Made by a program: the position numbers and the translations under genes. The notes beneath the pieces were generated by a model, which made no database searches, was not told the DNA's origin, and saw nothing but the letters and a program-made list of their open reading frames with translations. A stretch of 64,000 nucleotides of DNA, taken from Microbulbifer agarilyticus. Lineage in GTDB: Bacteria; Pseudomonadota; Gammaproteobacteria; Pseudomonadales; Cellvibrionaceae. Below, in pieces: positions 35,498-44,753 of this stretch. Position 1 is the first letter of the stretch. Every line of letters begins with the position of its first letter. The DNA lies in contig NZ_JAIUZM010000005.1 in the NCBI RefSeq assembly GCF_020171345.1, positions 248,001-312,000 on the forward strand, written 5' to 3'.

Positions 35498-36460
35498 TTA
35501 CTTGGTGCGCGCTACCGAAAATTCTGCGAGCTGGCGCAGTGCCGTCTTGTGCTCCCCGTCGGACAGAAATTCCAGCTTCTCCAGTGCAAGTTCCACTTCC
35601 CGGTTGGCGCGGGCAAAGGTGTAGTCCAGCGCGCCACAGCTTTCGATGGCGGCGACAATCTCTGTCAGCTTGTCGGCGCTCTTCTGTTCAATGGCCTCTT
35701 TCACCAGCGCCGCCTGTTCCTCCGTGCCGTTTGCCATTGCGTAGATGAGCGGCAGGGTGGGTTTGCCTTCGGCCAGGTCATCGCCCACATTTTTGCCCAG
35801 CTCTTCCGGGTTGCCGCGGTAATCCAGCGCGTCATCCACCAGCTGGAACGCCGAGCCCAGGTGGCGGCCGTAGAGCTTCAGGGATTCGCGCTCGTCGGCA
35901 CTGCATCCCGCCAGCACCGCGGCGGTTTCACAGGCGGCTTCGAACAGGGCGCCAGTTTTTTTATGGATCACGCTGAGGTAGTTCGCTTCGCTCACCGCAG
36001 GGTCACCGGCGTTCACCAGCTGCTGTACTTCGCCCTCGGCGATGGTATTGGTGGTATCCGAGAGGATCGACATGATGTCCATGTCTTTCAGTGCCACCAT
36101 CATCTGGAAAGCGCGGGAGTAGAGGAAATCGCCTACCAGCACCGCCGGCGCGTTGCCCCACTGGGCGTTGGCGGTCAGGCGGCCGCGGCGCATGTCGGAC
36201 GTATCCACAACATCGTCGTGGAGCAGCGTGGCGGTGTGGATAAATTCGATAATCGCTGCCAGGGTGATGTGGGCGTTCCCCTGATAACCCGCGGCGCGGC
36301 TGCACAGCAATACCAGTAGCGGGCGCAGGCGTTTGCCGCCGGCCTCGACCAGATAGTGTCCGATATTCTCCACCAGAGGGACGTCGGAATGCAGTTGGTC
36401 GATGATTTGCTGGTTGACGGCCGCGAAGTCGTCGGCGGCTACCTGGTGGAAGGGCAACAT
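35498..36460 (-). CDS. ispB: Octaprenyl/polyprenyl diphosphate synthase
   Basis: The 320-aa trans-polyprenyl synthase makes the ubiquinone side chain. Both aspartate-rich motifs are clear: LLHDDVVD (first, with DMRRG) and LVDDALDYRG (second), plus GGKRLRPLLVLL near the N-terminus. It lies divergent from rplU-rpmA, the conserved arrangement in Gammaproteobacteria. Chain length (seven to nine isoprenes) cannot be told from sequence. Confidence 0.96.
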   Translation of the reverse strand: MLPFHQVAADDFAAVNQQIIDQLHSDVPLVENIGHYLVEAGGKRLRPLLVLLCSRAAGYQGNAHITLAAIIEFIHTATLLHDDVVDTSDMRRGRLTANAQWGNAPAVLVGDFLYSRAFQMMVALKDMDIMSILSDTTNTIAEGEVQQLVNAGDPAVSEANYLSVIHKKTGALFEAACETAAVLAGCSADERESLKLYGRHLGSAFQLVDDALDYRGNPEELGKNVGDDLAEGKPTLPLIYAMANGTEEQAALVKEAIEQKSADKLTEIVAAIESCGALDYTFARANREVELALEKLEFLSDGEHKTALRQLAEFSVARTK

Positions 36461-36822
36461 GCGGGGGTCCTTACAAGGGTCCTTATTACAGCGCGATTTC
36501 CGCGCTTATCTCTCTCACGGCGGCAAGACTAGCGGTTTTGCCTTCACTGGGAAAGGCGCGTCGCTAGAAAGAGCCTGCAAAGCCCCAGTTGGCGGGCAGT
36601 CAGGGGCTGCTCTGTCCGAAAAATGCACTATTGTATCCAGCGGGCGAATTGATTAGAATCTGCGCCCCGCTCAAACCGCGTCCGTGTTTTGTGGATGCAG
36701 TGTGGGTAGGGAAGAAGTTTTTAACATCAACGGCGCAAGCCCCCAAAATGCTGGTTAGTTGGTCACTTATTTTGTTGTGACTCTGCCGCTGCTTCGTGTC
36801 GTCCATTTTGGAGCATAGAGAT
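36461..36822. other. ispB-rplU divergent region
   Basis: This 362-bp gap contains the rplU promoter listed next. No small gene or known leader motif is recognised in the rest, which includes a roughly 160-bp untranslated leader before rplU. Confidence 0.5.
36631..36659 (+). promoter_or_regulatory. rplU promoter
   Basis: TTGTAT (36631-36636) and TAGAAT (36654-36659) are separated by exactly 17 bp, a good sigma-70 promoter for the rplU-rpmA operon. It predicts a long leader of about 155 bases. Confidence 0.6.
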
Positions 36823-37134
36823 ATGTACGCTGTTATCGAGAGCGGTGGCAAACAACACCGTGTAGAAGAAGGCGAAGTACTGCGCCTGGAAAAAATTGAA
36901 GTCTCTACTGGCGAATCTGTCGATTTCGACAAGGTTCTGATGGTAGTGGACGGTGACACCATCAACATCGGTGCGCCGGTAGTGGAAGGTGCCAAGGTGA
37001 CTGCAGAAGTGCTGAGCCACGGCCGCGGCGAAAAAGTACGGATCATCAAGTTCCGTCGTCGTAAGCACTCCATGAAGCGTCAGGGCCACCGTCAGTGGTA
37101 CACCGAAGTTAAAATCACTGGCATCAAAGGCTAA
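36823..37134 (+). CDS. rplU: 50S ribosomal protein bL21
   Basis: The 103-aa protein begins [18 protein letters not shown] and ends with the conserved basic [14 protein letters not shown] and ITGIKG segments of bL21, which binds 23S rRNA in the large subunit. The start at 36823 is chosen because all bL21 proteins begin with this MYAVI motif. The frame open from 36796 is leader sequence. It is followed by rpmA after 31 bp. Confidence 0.99.
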   Translation: MYAVIESGGKQHRVEEGEVLRLEKIEVSTGESVDFDKVLMVVDGDTINIGAPVVEGAKVTAEVLSHGRGEKVRIIKFRRRKHSMKRQGHRQWYTEVKITGIKG

Positions 37135-37165
37135 TCCCCGGGTAATAGAAGAGGAGTAACTACTC

Positions 37166-37423
37166 ATGGCACATAAGAAAGCTGGCGGTAGTACGCGAAA
37201 CGGTCGCGATTCCGAAAGTAAGCGCCTGGGCGTTAAGCGCTTTGGCGGCCAAGCGGTTTCCGCAGGCAGCATCATCGTTCGTCAACGCGGCACCAAGTTC
37301 CACGCTGGCGTAAACGTTGGTATGGGCAAAGATCACACCCTGTTCGCTACCGCTGATGGCGTAGTGAAGTTCGAGGTGAAAGGCGCTAACAACCGTAAGT
37401 TTGTTTCCATCGAAACAGCCTAA
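37166..37423 (+). CDS. rpmA: 50S ribosomal protein bL27
   Basis: The 85-aa protein [20 protein letters not shown]... is bL27, whose N-terminus reaches the peptidyl transferase centre. The family core [20 protein letters not shown] is intact. The N-terminus lacks the extra cleaved peptide found in Firmicutes. A GAGGAG site precedes the ATG. It ends 20 bp before a strong terminator. Confidence 0.99.
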   Translation: MAHKKAGGSTRNGRDSESKRLGVKRFGGQAVSAGSIIVRQRGTKFHAGVNVGMGKDHTLFATADGVVKFEVKGANNRKFVSIETA

Positions 37424-37443
37424 GCGGTCACAACGCCCGATCG

Positions 37444-37471
37444 AAAAGCCCCGCATTCGCGGGGCTTTTTT
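37444..37471 (+). terminator. Intrinsic terminator after rpmA
   Basis: AAAAGCCCCGC, loop ATTC, GCGGGGC followed by TTTTTT forms a 7-bp GC-rich stem with a U-tract. It separates rplU-rpmA from obgE, so obgE needs its own promoter in the next 50 bp or depends on read-through. Confidence 0.92.
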
Positions 37472-37498
37472 GTATTGATGGACCGCAAATTACACTGA

Positions 37499-38731
<1,233 letters not shown>

Positions 38732-38803
38732 TTTGTCGGCCCCTGCAGCGTAAAAATCTGGACAACGGTTTTTCTGCGGGGGCATACCCCATATGAGGAA
38801 GAA

Positions 38804-39937
38804 ATGGATTCCATCTCGCCACGCCGGCAGCTTGCGGCGAGCAAGCGCTGGGTTGTAAAAATTGGCAGCGCCCTGTTAACCGATAATGGTCGCGGGGTTA
38901 ATCGCGCGGCCATCCAAAACTGGGCCGGCCAGATCAGCGCTTTGCGCCGGCAGGGGATCGAGGTGTTGCTGGTCTCCTCTGGCGCGGTCGCCGCGGGTAT
39001 GGACCGCCTTGGCTGGCGCAAGCGCCCGGACTCCATTCATCAGTTGCAGGCGGCGGCCGCCATTGGCCAGAGCCACCTGGTGCAGGTCTACGAGCACGCG
39101 TTTGGGCAGTACGACTGCCGCACCGCGCAGATCCTGCTCGACCATGACGACTTCTCCAATCGCACCCGCTATCTCAATGCGCGCAGTACCATCAAGACGC
39201 TGCTGTCCCTGGGCGCCGTGCCCATCATCAATGAAAACGATACGGTGGTGACCGACGAGATTCGCTTCGGCGATAACGATACCCTGGGGGCGCTGGTGGC
39301 GAACCTGGTGGAGGCGGATGCCCTGCTGATTCTCACCGACGCGGACGGCCTGTTTACCGAAGATCCCCGAGATAATCCGGATGCAGAGCTGGTGCGCGAA
39401 GCGGCCGCGACCGACCCGCGGCTCGCAGCCATGGCGGGGGACTCCCGCAGTGGTCTCGGGCGTGGCGGTATGGCGACCAAGGTACGCGCGGCGCAGCTGG
39501 CGGCGCGTTCAGGAGCGCGCACGGTGATTGTTGGTGGCAGTATCGATGGGGTGATCGAGCGAGTCGCTGCAGGCGAAGACGTCGGCACCCTGTTGCTGCC
39601 GGAAGCGGACCCATTGACCGCGCGCAAGCGCTGGCTGGCAGGGCAGCTGCAGGTTCGAGGCAAGTTGGTGCTGGACGCCGGTGCCGAGCGCGCGCTGTGC
39701 AACCAGGGCAAAAGCCTGTTGCCGGTGGGTGTTGTTGGCGTGGAGGGGCGTTTTCACCGCGGTGAGCTGGTGAGCTGCGTGAGCAGCGCTGGTGTGGAGG
39801 TTGCCCGCGGGCTGGTCAACTATGACAGTGCGGAGGCTGCCAAGGTGTGCGGCCAGTCGTCTGACCGTATTGTTGAGCTGCTTGGTTATCGCGACGATGA
39901 TGAGTTAATCCATCGCGACAACCTTATTTTGCTGTAA
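38804..39937 (+). CDS. proB: Glutamate 5-kinase
   Basis: The 377-aa enzyme phosphorylates glutamate in the first step of proline synthesis. The amino-acid-kinase domain shows [41 protein letters not shown] and [14 protein letters not shown]-terminal PUA domain (about 275-370, [21 protein letters not shown]) is present, as in the longer bacterial forms. GAGGAAG precedes the ATG. obgE lies 72 bp upstream. proA is not adjacent. Confidence 0.97.
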   Translation: MDSISPRRQLAASKRWVVKIGSALLTDNGRGVNRAAIQNWAGQISALRRQGIEVLLVSSGAVAAGMDRLGWRKRPDSIHQLQAAAAIGQSHLVQVYEHAFGQYDCRTAQILLDHDDFSNRTRYLNARSTIKTLLSLGAVPIINENDTVVTDEIRFGDNDTLGALVANLVEADALLILTDADGLFTEDPRDNPDAELVREAAATDPRLAAMAGDSRSGLGRGGMATKVRAAQLAARSGARTVIVGGSIDGVIERVAAGEDVGTLLLPEADPLTARKRWLAGQLQVRGKLVLDAGAERALCNQGKSLLPVGVVGVEGRFHRGELVSCVSSAGVEVARGLVNYDSAEAAKVCGQSSDRIVELLGYRDDDELIHRDNLILL

Positions 39938-39940
39938 ATA

Positions 39941-39967
39941 AAAAACCCCGCATAAGCGGGGTTTTTT
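39941..39967. terminator. Bidirectional intrinsic terminator
   Basis: AAAAACCCCGC, loop ATAA, GCGGGGTTTTTT forms a symmetrical stem with A and T tracts. It ends proB and also rpsT, which converges from the right. Confidence 0.95.
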
Positions 39968-39986
39968 GTGCTCAGGAAGCGGTGGC

Positions 39987-40253
39987 TTAGGCAGCCAGCT
40001 TCTTGATCTGGGCATTCAGGCGGCTCTTATGGCGAGCAGCCTTATTCTTGTGAATGATGCCCTTGTCGGCCATGCGGTCGATAACCGGCACAGCTTCCGC
40101 GTAAGCGGTCTTGGCTTTTTCTGCGTCACCTGCATCAATGGCCGCAACTACCTTTTTGATGTAGGTGCGCACCATGGAGCGCAGGCTGGCGTTGTGATTG
40201 CGGCGCTTTTCGTTTTGGCGCGCGCGTTTCTTCGCTTGGGGTGAGTTGGCCAC
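39987..40253 (-). CDS. rpsT: 30S ribosomal protein bS20
   Basis: The 88-aa protein begins [20 protein letters not shown] after the initiator and ends with [19 protein letters not shown], the conserved core of bS20, an early 16S rRNA-binding protein. The start is the GTG at 40253, six bases after AGGAG. The longer open frame to 40322 is leader sequence. A non-ATG start also occurs in E. coli rpsT, where it takes part in control of expression. Confidence 0.97.
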   Translation of the reverse strand: MANSPQAKKRARQNEKRRNHNASLRSMVRTYIKKVVAAIDAGDAEKAKTAYAEAVPVIDRMADKGIIHKNKAARHKSRLNAQIKKLAA

Positions 40254-40320
40254 CGGTTGCTCCTGTCTGGAATCTATAAAATCTCGAACAATCGGGCCGG
40301 GGGCCCGTTTGGGACGCGAC

Positions 40321-40348
40321 ATTATCCCCAGCGTTGGTTGTTTGTCAA
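40321..40348 (-). promoter_or_regulatory. rpsT promoter
   Basis: On the minus strand a perfect TTGACA (40343-40348) and GATAAT (40321-40326) are 16 bp apart, a strong sigma-70 promoter about 70 bp before the GTG start of rpsT. Confidence 0.75.
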
Positions 40349-40413
40349 CCGCCTTGGCGGCTTGTTTGTGACCACTGGGGATAGCTTCGCCAAGGTGGCG
40401 TGCGCGGCGCCGT

Positions 40414-42474
40414 TCAGCGGGGTAGGGTCAGGGTGAAAACCACTCCGCTGTTATCGTCGCGATTGGCCGCCTGCAGCTCCCCGTGATGGAAGTCGGCAAT
40501 CAATCGTGCGATATGCAGCCCCAGCCCCAGATGGCCGGCTTTGCCGCCGTCATCCCTCACCGATACCAGCGAGTCAAATAGCTTCTGTTCAAAGCCTTCC
40601 GGCAAGAGTGACCCCGTATTGCCGACGCTCACTCGGTAGGCTTCATCATCGGCCTCCAGTTTAAGCTGAATTGTGGTGCCCTCCGGGGCAAAGCTGGCGG
40701 CGTTATCCACAAGCTTGTCCAGTAGCTGGGCGAGTAACTCCGGCGCTCCGTAGTAATCCAGAGGCCCATCGGGGCTGGCCAAAGCAAGCTGGTGCTTGGG
40801 GTGGGCGTCGGCATAGCTTTGGGTGAGTAGCTGCAGCAGGTCGCACAGGTCGAATTCCTCGCGCTCCGCCTGACTGATACTGGCTTCCAGTTGGTTGGCG
40901 GCGGAAAGCGCGTTGAGAATGGACGACAGGCGCGCACCACCCTCGGCGGCGCGCTCAGCATAGCGTCGACTGTCCGTATCCAGCTCCCCCGCCGCCAGGT
41001 TGTCCAGCGATGAGCGAACCACAGCAAGGGGGGTACGCAGCTCGTGGGACAGTTTACTGGCGAGGCTGCGCAAATATTGGTGGTAGTGGTCCAGTTCCGC
41101 GAGCAGGCTGGCAAAGGCGCGGTTTAGTGCCCCCAGCTCATCGTTCAGATAAGCCTTGGGGAATTCGCCGCGCAGGCGGCCGCTGCTATCCACCGCGGTT
41201 TGCGCGGCCCGATGCAGCTTGCGAATGCGCCAGGACAGCCAGCTGGCGTAACCCAGCAGCAGTAGCAGCACCAGTCCCGCCGCGGCGGCGGAGGTCAGCC
41301 AGAGTCGTCGCGCGGCAGACTCGGTAAGCGACTGCAGCGCGTTAGAGGACTGGGTGGTAATGACCCGGCCGAGTAGCGGTCGCTCGACGATATTGTCGGC
41401 ACGGGTTACCACTGGCACGCTCACCGCTGCGATCCGCTCTTCGGAAGCGCCGTTTGCGCGCGCCGCCGGTAAATTGAACCACTGGCTGGCGGTTTCACGG
41501 TTTAGTGTGAGGGTTTCAGGCAGTGCATCTTCCGGCAGTGGTGGTAGCTTGTCGGTGGCGAGAACCTGGCGGTTGATCCAGTCCTGTAGCCAGTTGTGTC
41601 TGGTAGCGTTGGTGTATTGCTTGCTTTCCTGATGCCAGTCGCGTCCGGTACGGGCCAGGACAAAGCCTTCCTGATCGACAACCGTGAGCTGCAGCTCTGG
41701 GCGGGCAAAGTGCTCCAGCTCTCTTTGCAGCGCGGGCAGCGGTTCTACCAGTATGCCGGGCCGGCCATCGGCGGGCAGGGTGCTGGCCTGGCGCGCGGGT
41801 GTGCCGCCGTCGCTGCGCTGGCGGTCGAGCACGCGCAGTGCAAGCTCGCCGCCGGTGAGCGCAAACGGCAGCGCCAGTTCAAGTTGGTAGCCTTGCGGAG
41901 AGGAGGTCCAGCGTCCGCGGATGCGTAGCTCACGCTCGTATTCGCCCCGCCGTGGGTTGTACCACATGGCTTGCACTGGCCCCTGGCTCGCCACGGGCAA
42001 GGTGTAGAGCTTGCGGGCGGTGTGAATTTCCACGGTGTCGCCGTTGGATATACCGGGAACGCGCGGATCCTTGTAGCTGGGGCTGGTGTCCCGGGCGGTC
42101 AGCATCAGGTAAACCTGACTGCCGCGTTTACCCAGTATGACTTGGGCGACGGGGTCGCCCTGGGAGTCGGTCAGTACTCTCGGTTGCAGGTCGCGCCCAC
42201 GCCATTCCGCTCCGTAGCCATCCAGTTGTGGCGTCGTCTCCAGAGGGTGCAGGTATAGCTGGGCTCCCGGTGGGCGGCCGCTGCGTCTGGGATCTGGTGC
42301 CACCAGTTCCGGTGCGCTGGCAAGGCGCGCGGCGATGGCGTTACCTGTCGCCTCCAGCGTTTGCATTTGCCCCTGGCTCAGCGCCTGGTCGACCTGGCGT
42401 AAATACTGGCAGCCCGCCCAGGGAAGGGTGAGTGTGCAAAGGCTTAGCAGGACCAGTTGGCGGCGTAAATTCAT
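40414..42474 (-). CDS. pdsS: Proteobacterial dedicated sortase system-type histidine kinase
   Basis: The 686-aa sensor kinase starts with a membrane segment holding [14 protein letters not shown], which I recognise from kinases of the marine proteobacterial sortase system. A long periplasmic region (about 25-385) follows, with a carbohydrate-binding-like part ([22 protein letters not shown]). A second membrane segment and HAMP-like linker (about 390-460) come next. HisKA has His477 in [12 protein letters not shown], and the ATPase has N, G1 and G2 boxes ([22 protein letters not shown]). It would sense an envelope signal and phosphorylate the regulator encoded 27 bp upstream. Assignment to the sortase-linked family is from recall of its motifs. 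Confidence 0.8.
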   Translation of the reverse strand: MNLRRQLVLLSLCTLTLPWAGCQYLRQVDQALSQGQMQTLEATGNAIAARLASAPELVAPDPRRSGRPPGAQLYLHPLETTPQLDGYGAEWRGRDLQPRVLTDSQGDPVAQVILGKRGSQVYLMLTARDTSPSYKDPRVPGISNGDTVEIHTARKLYTLPVASQGPVQAMWYNPRRGEYERELRIRGRWTSSPQGYQLELALPFALTGGELALRVLDRQRSDGGTPARQASTLPADGRPGILVEPLPALQRELEHFARPELQLTVVDQEGFVLARTGRDWHQESKQYTNATRHNWLQDWINRQVLATDKLPPLPEDALPETLTLNRETASQWFNLPAARANGASEERIAAVSVPVVTRADNIVERPLLGRVITTQSSNALQSLTESAARRLWLTSAAAAGLVLLLLLGYASWLSWRIRKLHRAAQTAVDSSGRLRGEFPKAYLNDELGALNRAFASLLAELDHYHQYLRSLASKLSHELRTPLAVVRSSLDNLAAGELDTDSRRYAERAAEGGARLSSILNALSAANQLEASISQAEREEFDLCDLLQLLTQSYADAHPKHQLALASPDGPLDYYGAPELLAQLLDKLVDNAASFAPEGTTIQLKLEADDEAYRVSVGNTGSLLPEGFEQKLFDSLVSVRDDGGKAGHLGLGLHIARLIADFHHGELQAANRDDNSGVVFTLTLPR

Positions 42475-42501
42475 TAAGGTGCTTTATCAGAAGTGTTTTT
42501 T

Positions 42502-43194
42502 TTAGATCTGCCAGCGATAGCCCATGCCGTAGGCGGTGCCTATGGCGTCGAACTGGGCGTCAATCGCCTGGAATTTACGCCGGATGCGCTTTACGTGGGA
42601 GGTGATGGTGTTGTCGTCGAGCACCACGCGCGCGGCCTCCATTAACTGGCTGCGGGATTTGACGTGGCCCGGGCGCTTGGCCAGCGCGTGCACAATCCAG
42701 AACTCGGTCACTGTAAGATCCACCGGTTCGCCTTGCCAGTGGCAGTGCAGGCGGGATACGTCCAGCTTCAGGTCGCCCTGGGTGATGGTATCGTCATCGC
42801 CGGCGTTCGATTGCATGACGCTGACCCGCCGCAGCAGGGCGCTGATCCGGGCCTGCATGTGAGGCAGTGAGATATCTTTGGTCAGGTAGTCGTCCGCGCC
42901 CAGCCGCAGGCCCGAGATGATATCCAGCTCGGAATCCCGCGCGGTGAGGAACAGGATGGGCAGTGTTGGCGCCATGGCGCGCAGCTCGCGACACAGTTCG
43001 AAGCCCCCCTCGATTTCAGCTCCCAGCCCCACATCGATCACCGCCAAATCAGGCAGTCTCTGCTGAAAAGCCGCCAGTGCGTCCGGTCGGGTGTGATAGA
43101 GGTTCACCTGGTAGCCGCTGCGGCGCAGGGCGTCGCGGTAGTTTTCGGCGATGGCGATTTCATCTTCGACGATGGCGATGGTGGGACTGGTCAT
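42502..43194 (-). CDS. pdsR: OmpR-type response regulator, sortase-system type
   Basis: The 230-aa regulator has a receiver domain with acidic pocket VEDE, phospho-acceptor Asp54 in LAVIDVGLG, the LTARD switch and TKD lysine. An OmpR/PhoB winged-helix domain follows (VDLTVTEFWIVHALAKRPGHV, VKRIRRKFQAID). The form fits the regulator paired with the sortase-type kinase, whose gene begins 27 bp downstream. Targets would normally be the sortase genes, but none is visible here. The ribosome site before the ATG at 43194 is weak. Confidence 0.85.
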   Translation of the reverse strand: MTSPTIAIVEDEIAIAENYRDALRRSGYQVNLYHTRPDALAAFQQRLPDLAVIDVGLGAEIEGGFELCRELRAMAPTLPILFLTARDSELDIISGLRLGADDYLTKDISLPHMQARISALLRRVSVMQSNAGDDDTITQGDLKLDVSRLHCHWQGEPVDLTVTEFWIVHALAKRPGHVKSRSQLMEAARVVLDDNTITSHVKRIRRKFQAIDAQFDAIGTAYGMGYRWQI

Positions 43195-43283
43195 AGGTTT
43201 CCGACGCTGTGACGAATTATTAGATTTGGTTCAGCGGAAAATCATGCCCGATTAGCGGTGCTCGAGGCAAAGGTATCTGGAGG

Positions 43284-43412
43284 ATGAACCTGCTTGGGCG
43301 GCAATTTAGGCGGCAACTCAGGCGGCAACTCAGGCGGCAACTCAGGCGGCAAAAAGGCGCGCGGCTACAGGCGCGCCGCGCGCAAAATACCACTTACAGG
43401 GTTGAGCTTTGA
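43284..43412 (+). other. Possible 42-codon Arg-rich reading frame over a 12-bp tandem repeat
   Basis: The gap between pdsO and the regulator (43195-43511, 317 bp) contains tandem copies of GGCGGCAACTCA from 43297 to 43356: three exact copies and two degenerate ends. On the plus strand an ATG at 43284 opens a 42-codon frame in which each repeat reads RRQL, giving a very basic peptide. GGAGG abuts the ATG with no spacing, so translation is doubtful. It may instead be a structural or regulatory repeat in the leader of the regulator. Nothing else is recognised in this gap. Confidence 0.3.
43297..43356. repeat. 12-bp tandem repeat, about five copies
   Basis: The unit is GGCGGCAACTCA. Copies at 43309, 43321 and 43333 are exact. 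Those at 43297 (GGCGGCAATTTA) and 43345 (GGCGGCAAAAAG) are degenerate. The unit length keeps any reading frame. Confidence 0.9.
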
Positions 43413-43511
43413 GAGGCGTTGAGCGGCGGCCGTGGAGCAGGGCTCGAGGAGCCCGACCGCCGCTTTTGTGGGGCGGAGGCCGGTCTAGTTACAGTGTTGT
43501 GGCGTGCTGGC

Positions 43512-44222
43512 TCAGAAGGAGCCTGCGACCGCTTCCGGCATGCCGAAGTGAATATCGACGCGGCGCTCGAGTGCGTAGGCGTCGTGGTCGCCTTTACTGG
43601 CTTTGGATTGGCTGGCGCCGAGGGCGCGACGTTCAATGCGCTCCGGGGCAACGCCATAGGCTTCCAGGGCGCGCTGTACGCTCAGGGCGCGTTGGTCGGA
43701 CAGCACGTTGTTGTAACCGTCGCTGCCGCGTGGGTCAGAGTGTCCTTCGAGGTATACCTGCAGTTGCGGGTGGCGGTTGAGGAAGTCGGCCATGGCGGCC
43801 GCCTGGCGCTCCTGGGCTTCCTGCAGTTCATCGTCACCGGTGGTGAACAGCATCTGGAATTCGAGGCTGTCCAGTGCCAGCTCGCGGGCGTCGTTGGCGG
43901 ACAGTCGCGCCGCATCCAGTTGTTGTGCGAGGTTGCCCAGTTCGGTGCGGCTTTCGGTGAGTTGCGTTGCGAGCATGTCTGCCTCTTCTGCTTGCTTGAT
44001 CTGTTCGCCCAGCCAGGCTCCGCCCAGTGCCCCAGCGATAAAGCCGATGGGGCCTCCTACGGCGGCTCCCGCAACTGCGGCGCCGGTGAATACGCTGGCC
44101 TGTGCGGCCGGGGTCAGGACAGAGCCCTGTGAATCAATTTCGGTGTCAGTAGCGGCCTCAGCGGAAGCAATGGTGTTCAGAGTCAGGGTGCTCAGGGTTA
44201 CTGCCATCAACAACTTTTTCAT
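43512..44222 (-). CDS. pdsO: Sortase-associated OmpA-like protein PdsO
   Basis: The 236-aa product has a signal peptide (cleavage near SAEA|A, residue 23-24). A glycine-zipper segment (about 45-72: AAVAGAAVGGPIGF..GALGGAWLG) comes next, then a coiled-coil-like stretch. The C-terminal OmpA-like domain (about 130-225) shows the peptidoglycan-binding pattern: LEGHSDPRGSDGYNNVLSDQRA and ERRALGASQSK. This layout is that of PdsO, the OmpA-like partner in the proteobacterial dedicated sortase system. It lies upstream of the matching regulator and kinase on the same strand. AAGGA precedes the ATG at 44222. Confidence 0.85.
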   Translation of the reverse strand: MKKLLMAVTLSTLTLNTIASAEAATDTEIDSQGSVLTPAAQASVFTGAAVAGAAVGGPIGFIAGALGGAWLGEQIKQAEEADMLATQLTESRTELGNLAQQLDAARLSANDARELALDSLEFQMLFTTGDDELQEAQERQAAAMADFLNRHPQLQVYLEGHSDPRGSDGYNNVLSDQRALSVQRALEAYGVAPERIERRALGASQSKASKGDHDAYALERRVDIHFGMPEAVAGSF

Positions 44223-44417
44223 GATCGTGTTCCTTGCGATTGGATTGAAATAACTGCTCTTGGTTCCGATCGGGTGTTTCCCGCTTCGGTTGAGAGTTAT
44301 TTAAATCCCGCAAGGAGGCACTGGCGTGGCGCCCATCGGGCGAATTCCGCAACAATTATGGCGAAATATGGCGGCGGCCCTTGTGACTGAGTTCAGCCTC
44401 TTGGTATGAGGGGGGTC

Positions 44418-44558
44418 TCAGTCTTGAGGTCGCCTGTAACGCCGGTCTCTCGGTTGCTCGATGCGCACACGCACGCGCCGAGGGCGCGGGCCCATGGCGA
44501 CGGCGATATACAGCAGAACCGCCAGTATCAGTGCAATAATCAATGCGTTGATGGTCAT
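44418..44558 (-). CDS. Small single-pass membrane protein, 46 aa
   Basis: The frame reads MTINALIIALILAVLLYIAV..., one clear membrane helix (residues 4-22), followed by an arginine-rich cytoplasmic tail ending RRYRRPQD. A GAGGAG ribosome site lies eight bases before the ATG at 44558 and the stop is at 44418. The hydrophobic and positively charged halves make a sensible membrane protein, with the tail inside by the positive-inside rule. No function is recognised. It sits between divergent murJ and pdsO, 195 bp upstream of pdsO on the same strand. The rest of the 531-bp murJ-pdsO gap shows no other gene. Confidence 0.65.
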   Translation of the reverse strand: MTINALIIALILAVLLYIAVAMGPRPRRVRVRIEQPRDRRYRRPQD

Positions 44559-44753
44559 TCCGTTACTCCTCTGTTGCCACTACTCCCTGTAGCGCGCCAA
44601 CTGCATAACCTGAGTATAGTTCCCTCTTGCGCCAAGCGTAGGGCGTGCGCGGATGAAATACGGGATAAGTTCCCAAGACCAGATGGCCGAGTAGGTAGAT
44701 TGCGGTAGACTTGCCGGCCATTATGTTGTGATCGTGAATCAGGAATCAGGGAA

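Noticed and set aside
43297-43356. CRISPR-like repeat array
   Set aside because: Units are 12 bp with no spacers and no cas genes are near. It is a plain tandem repeat.
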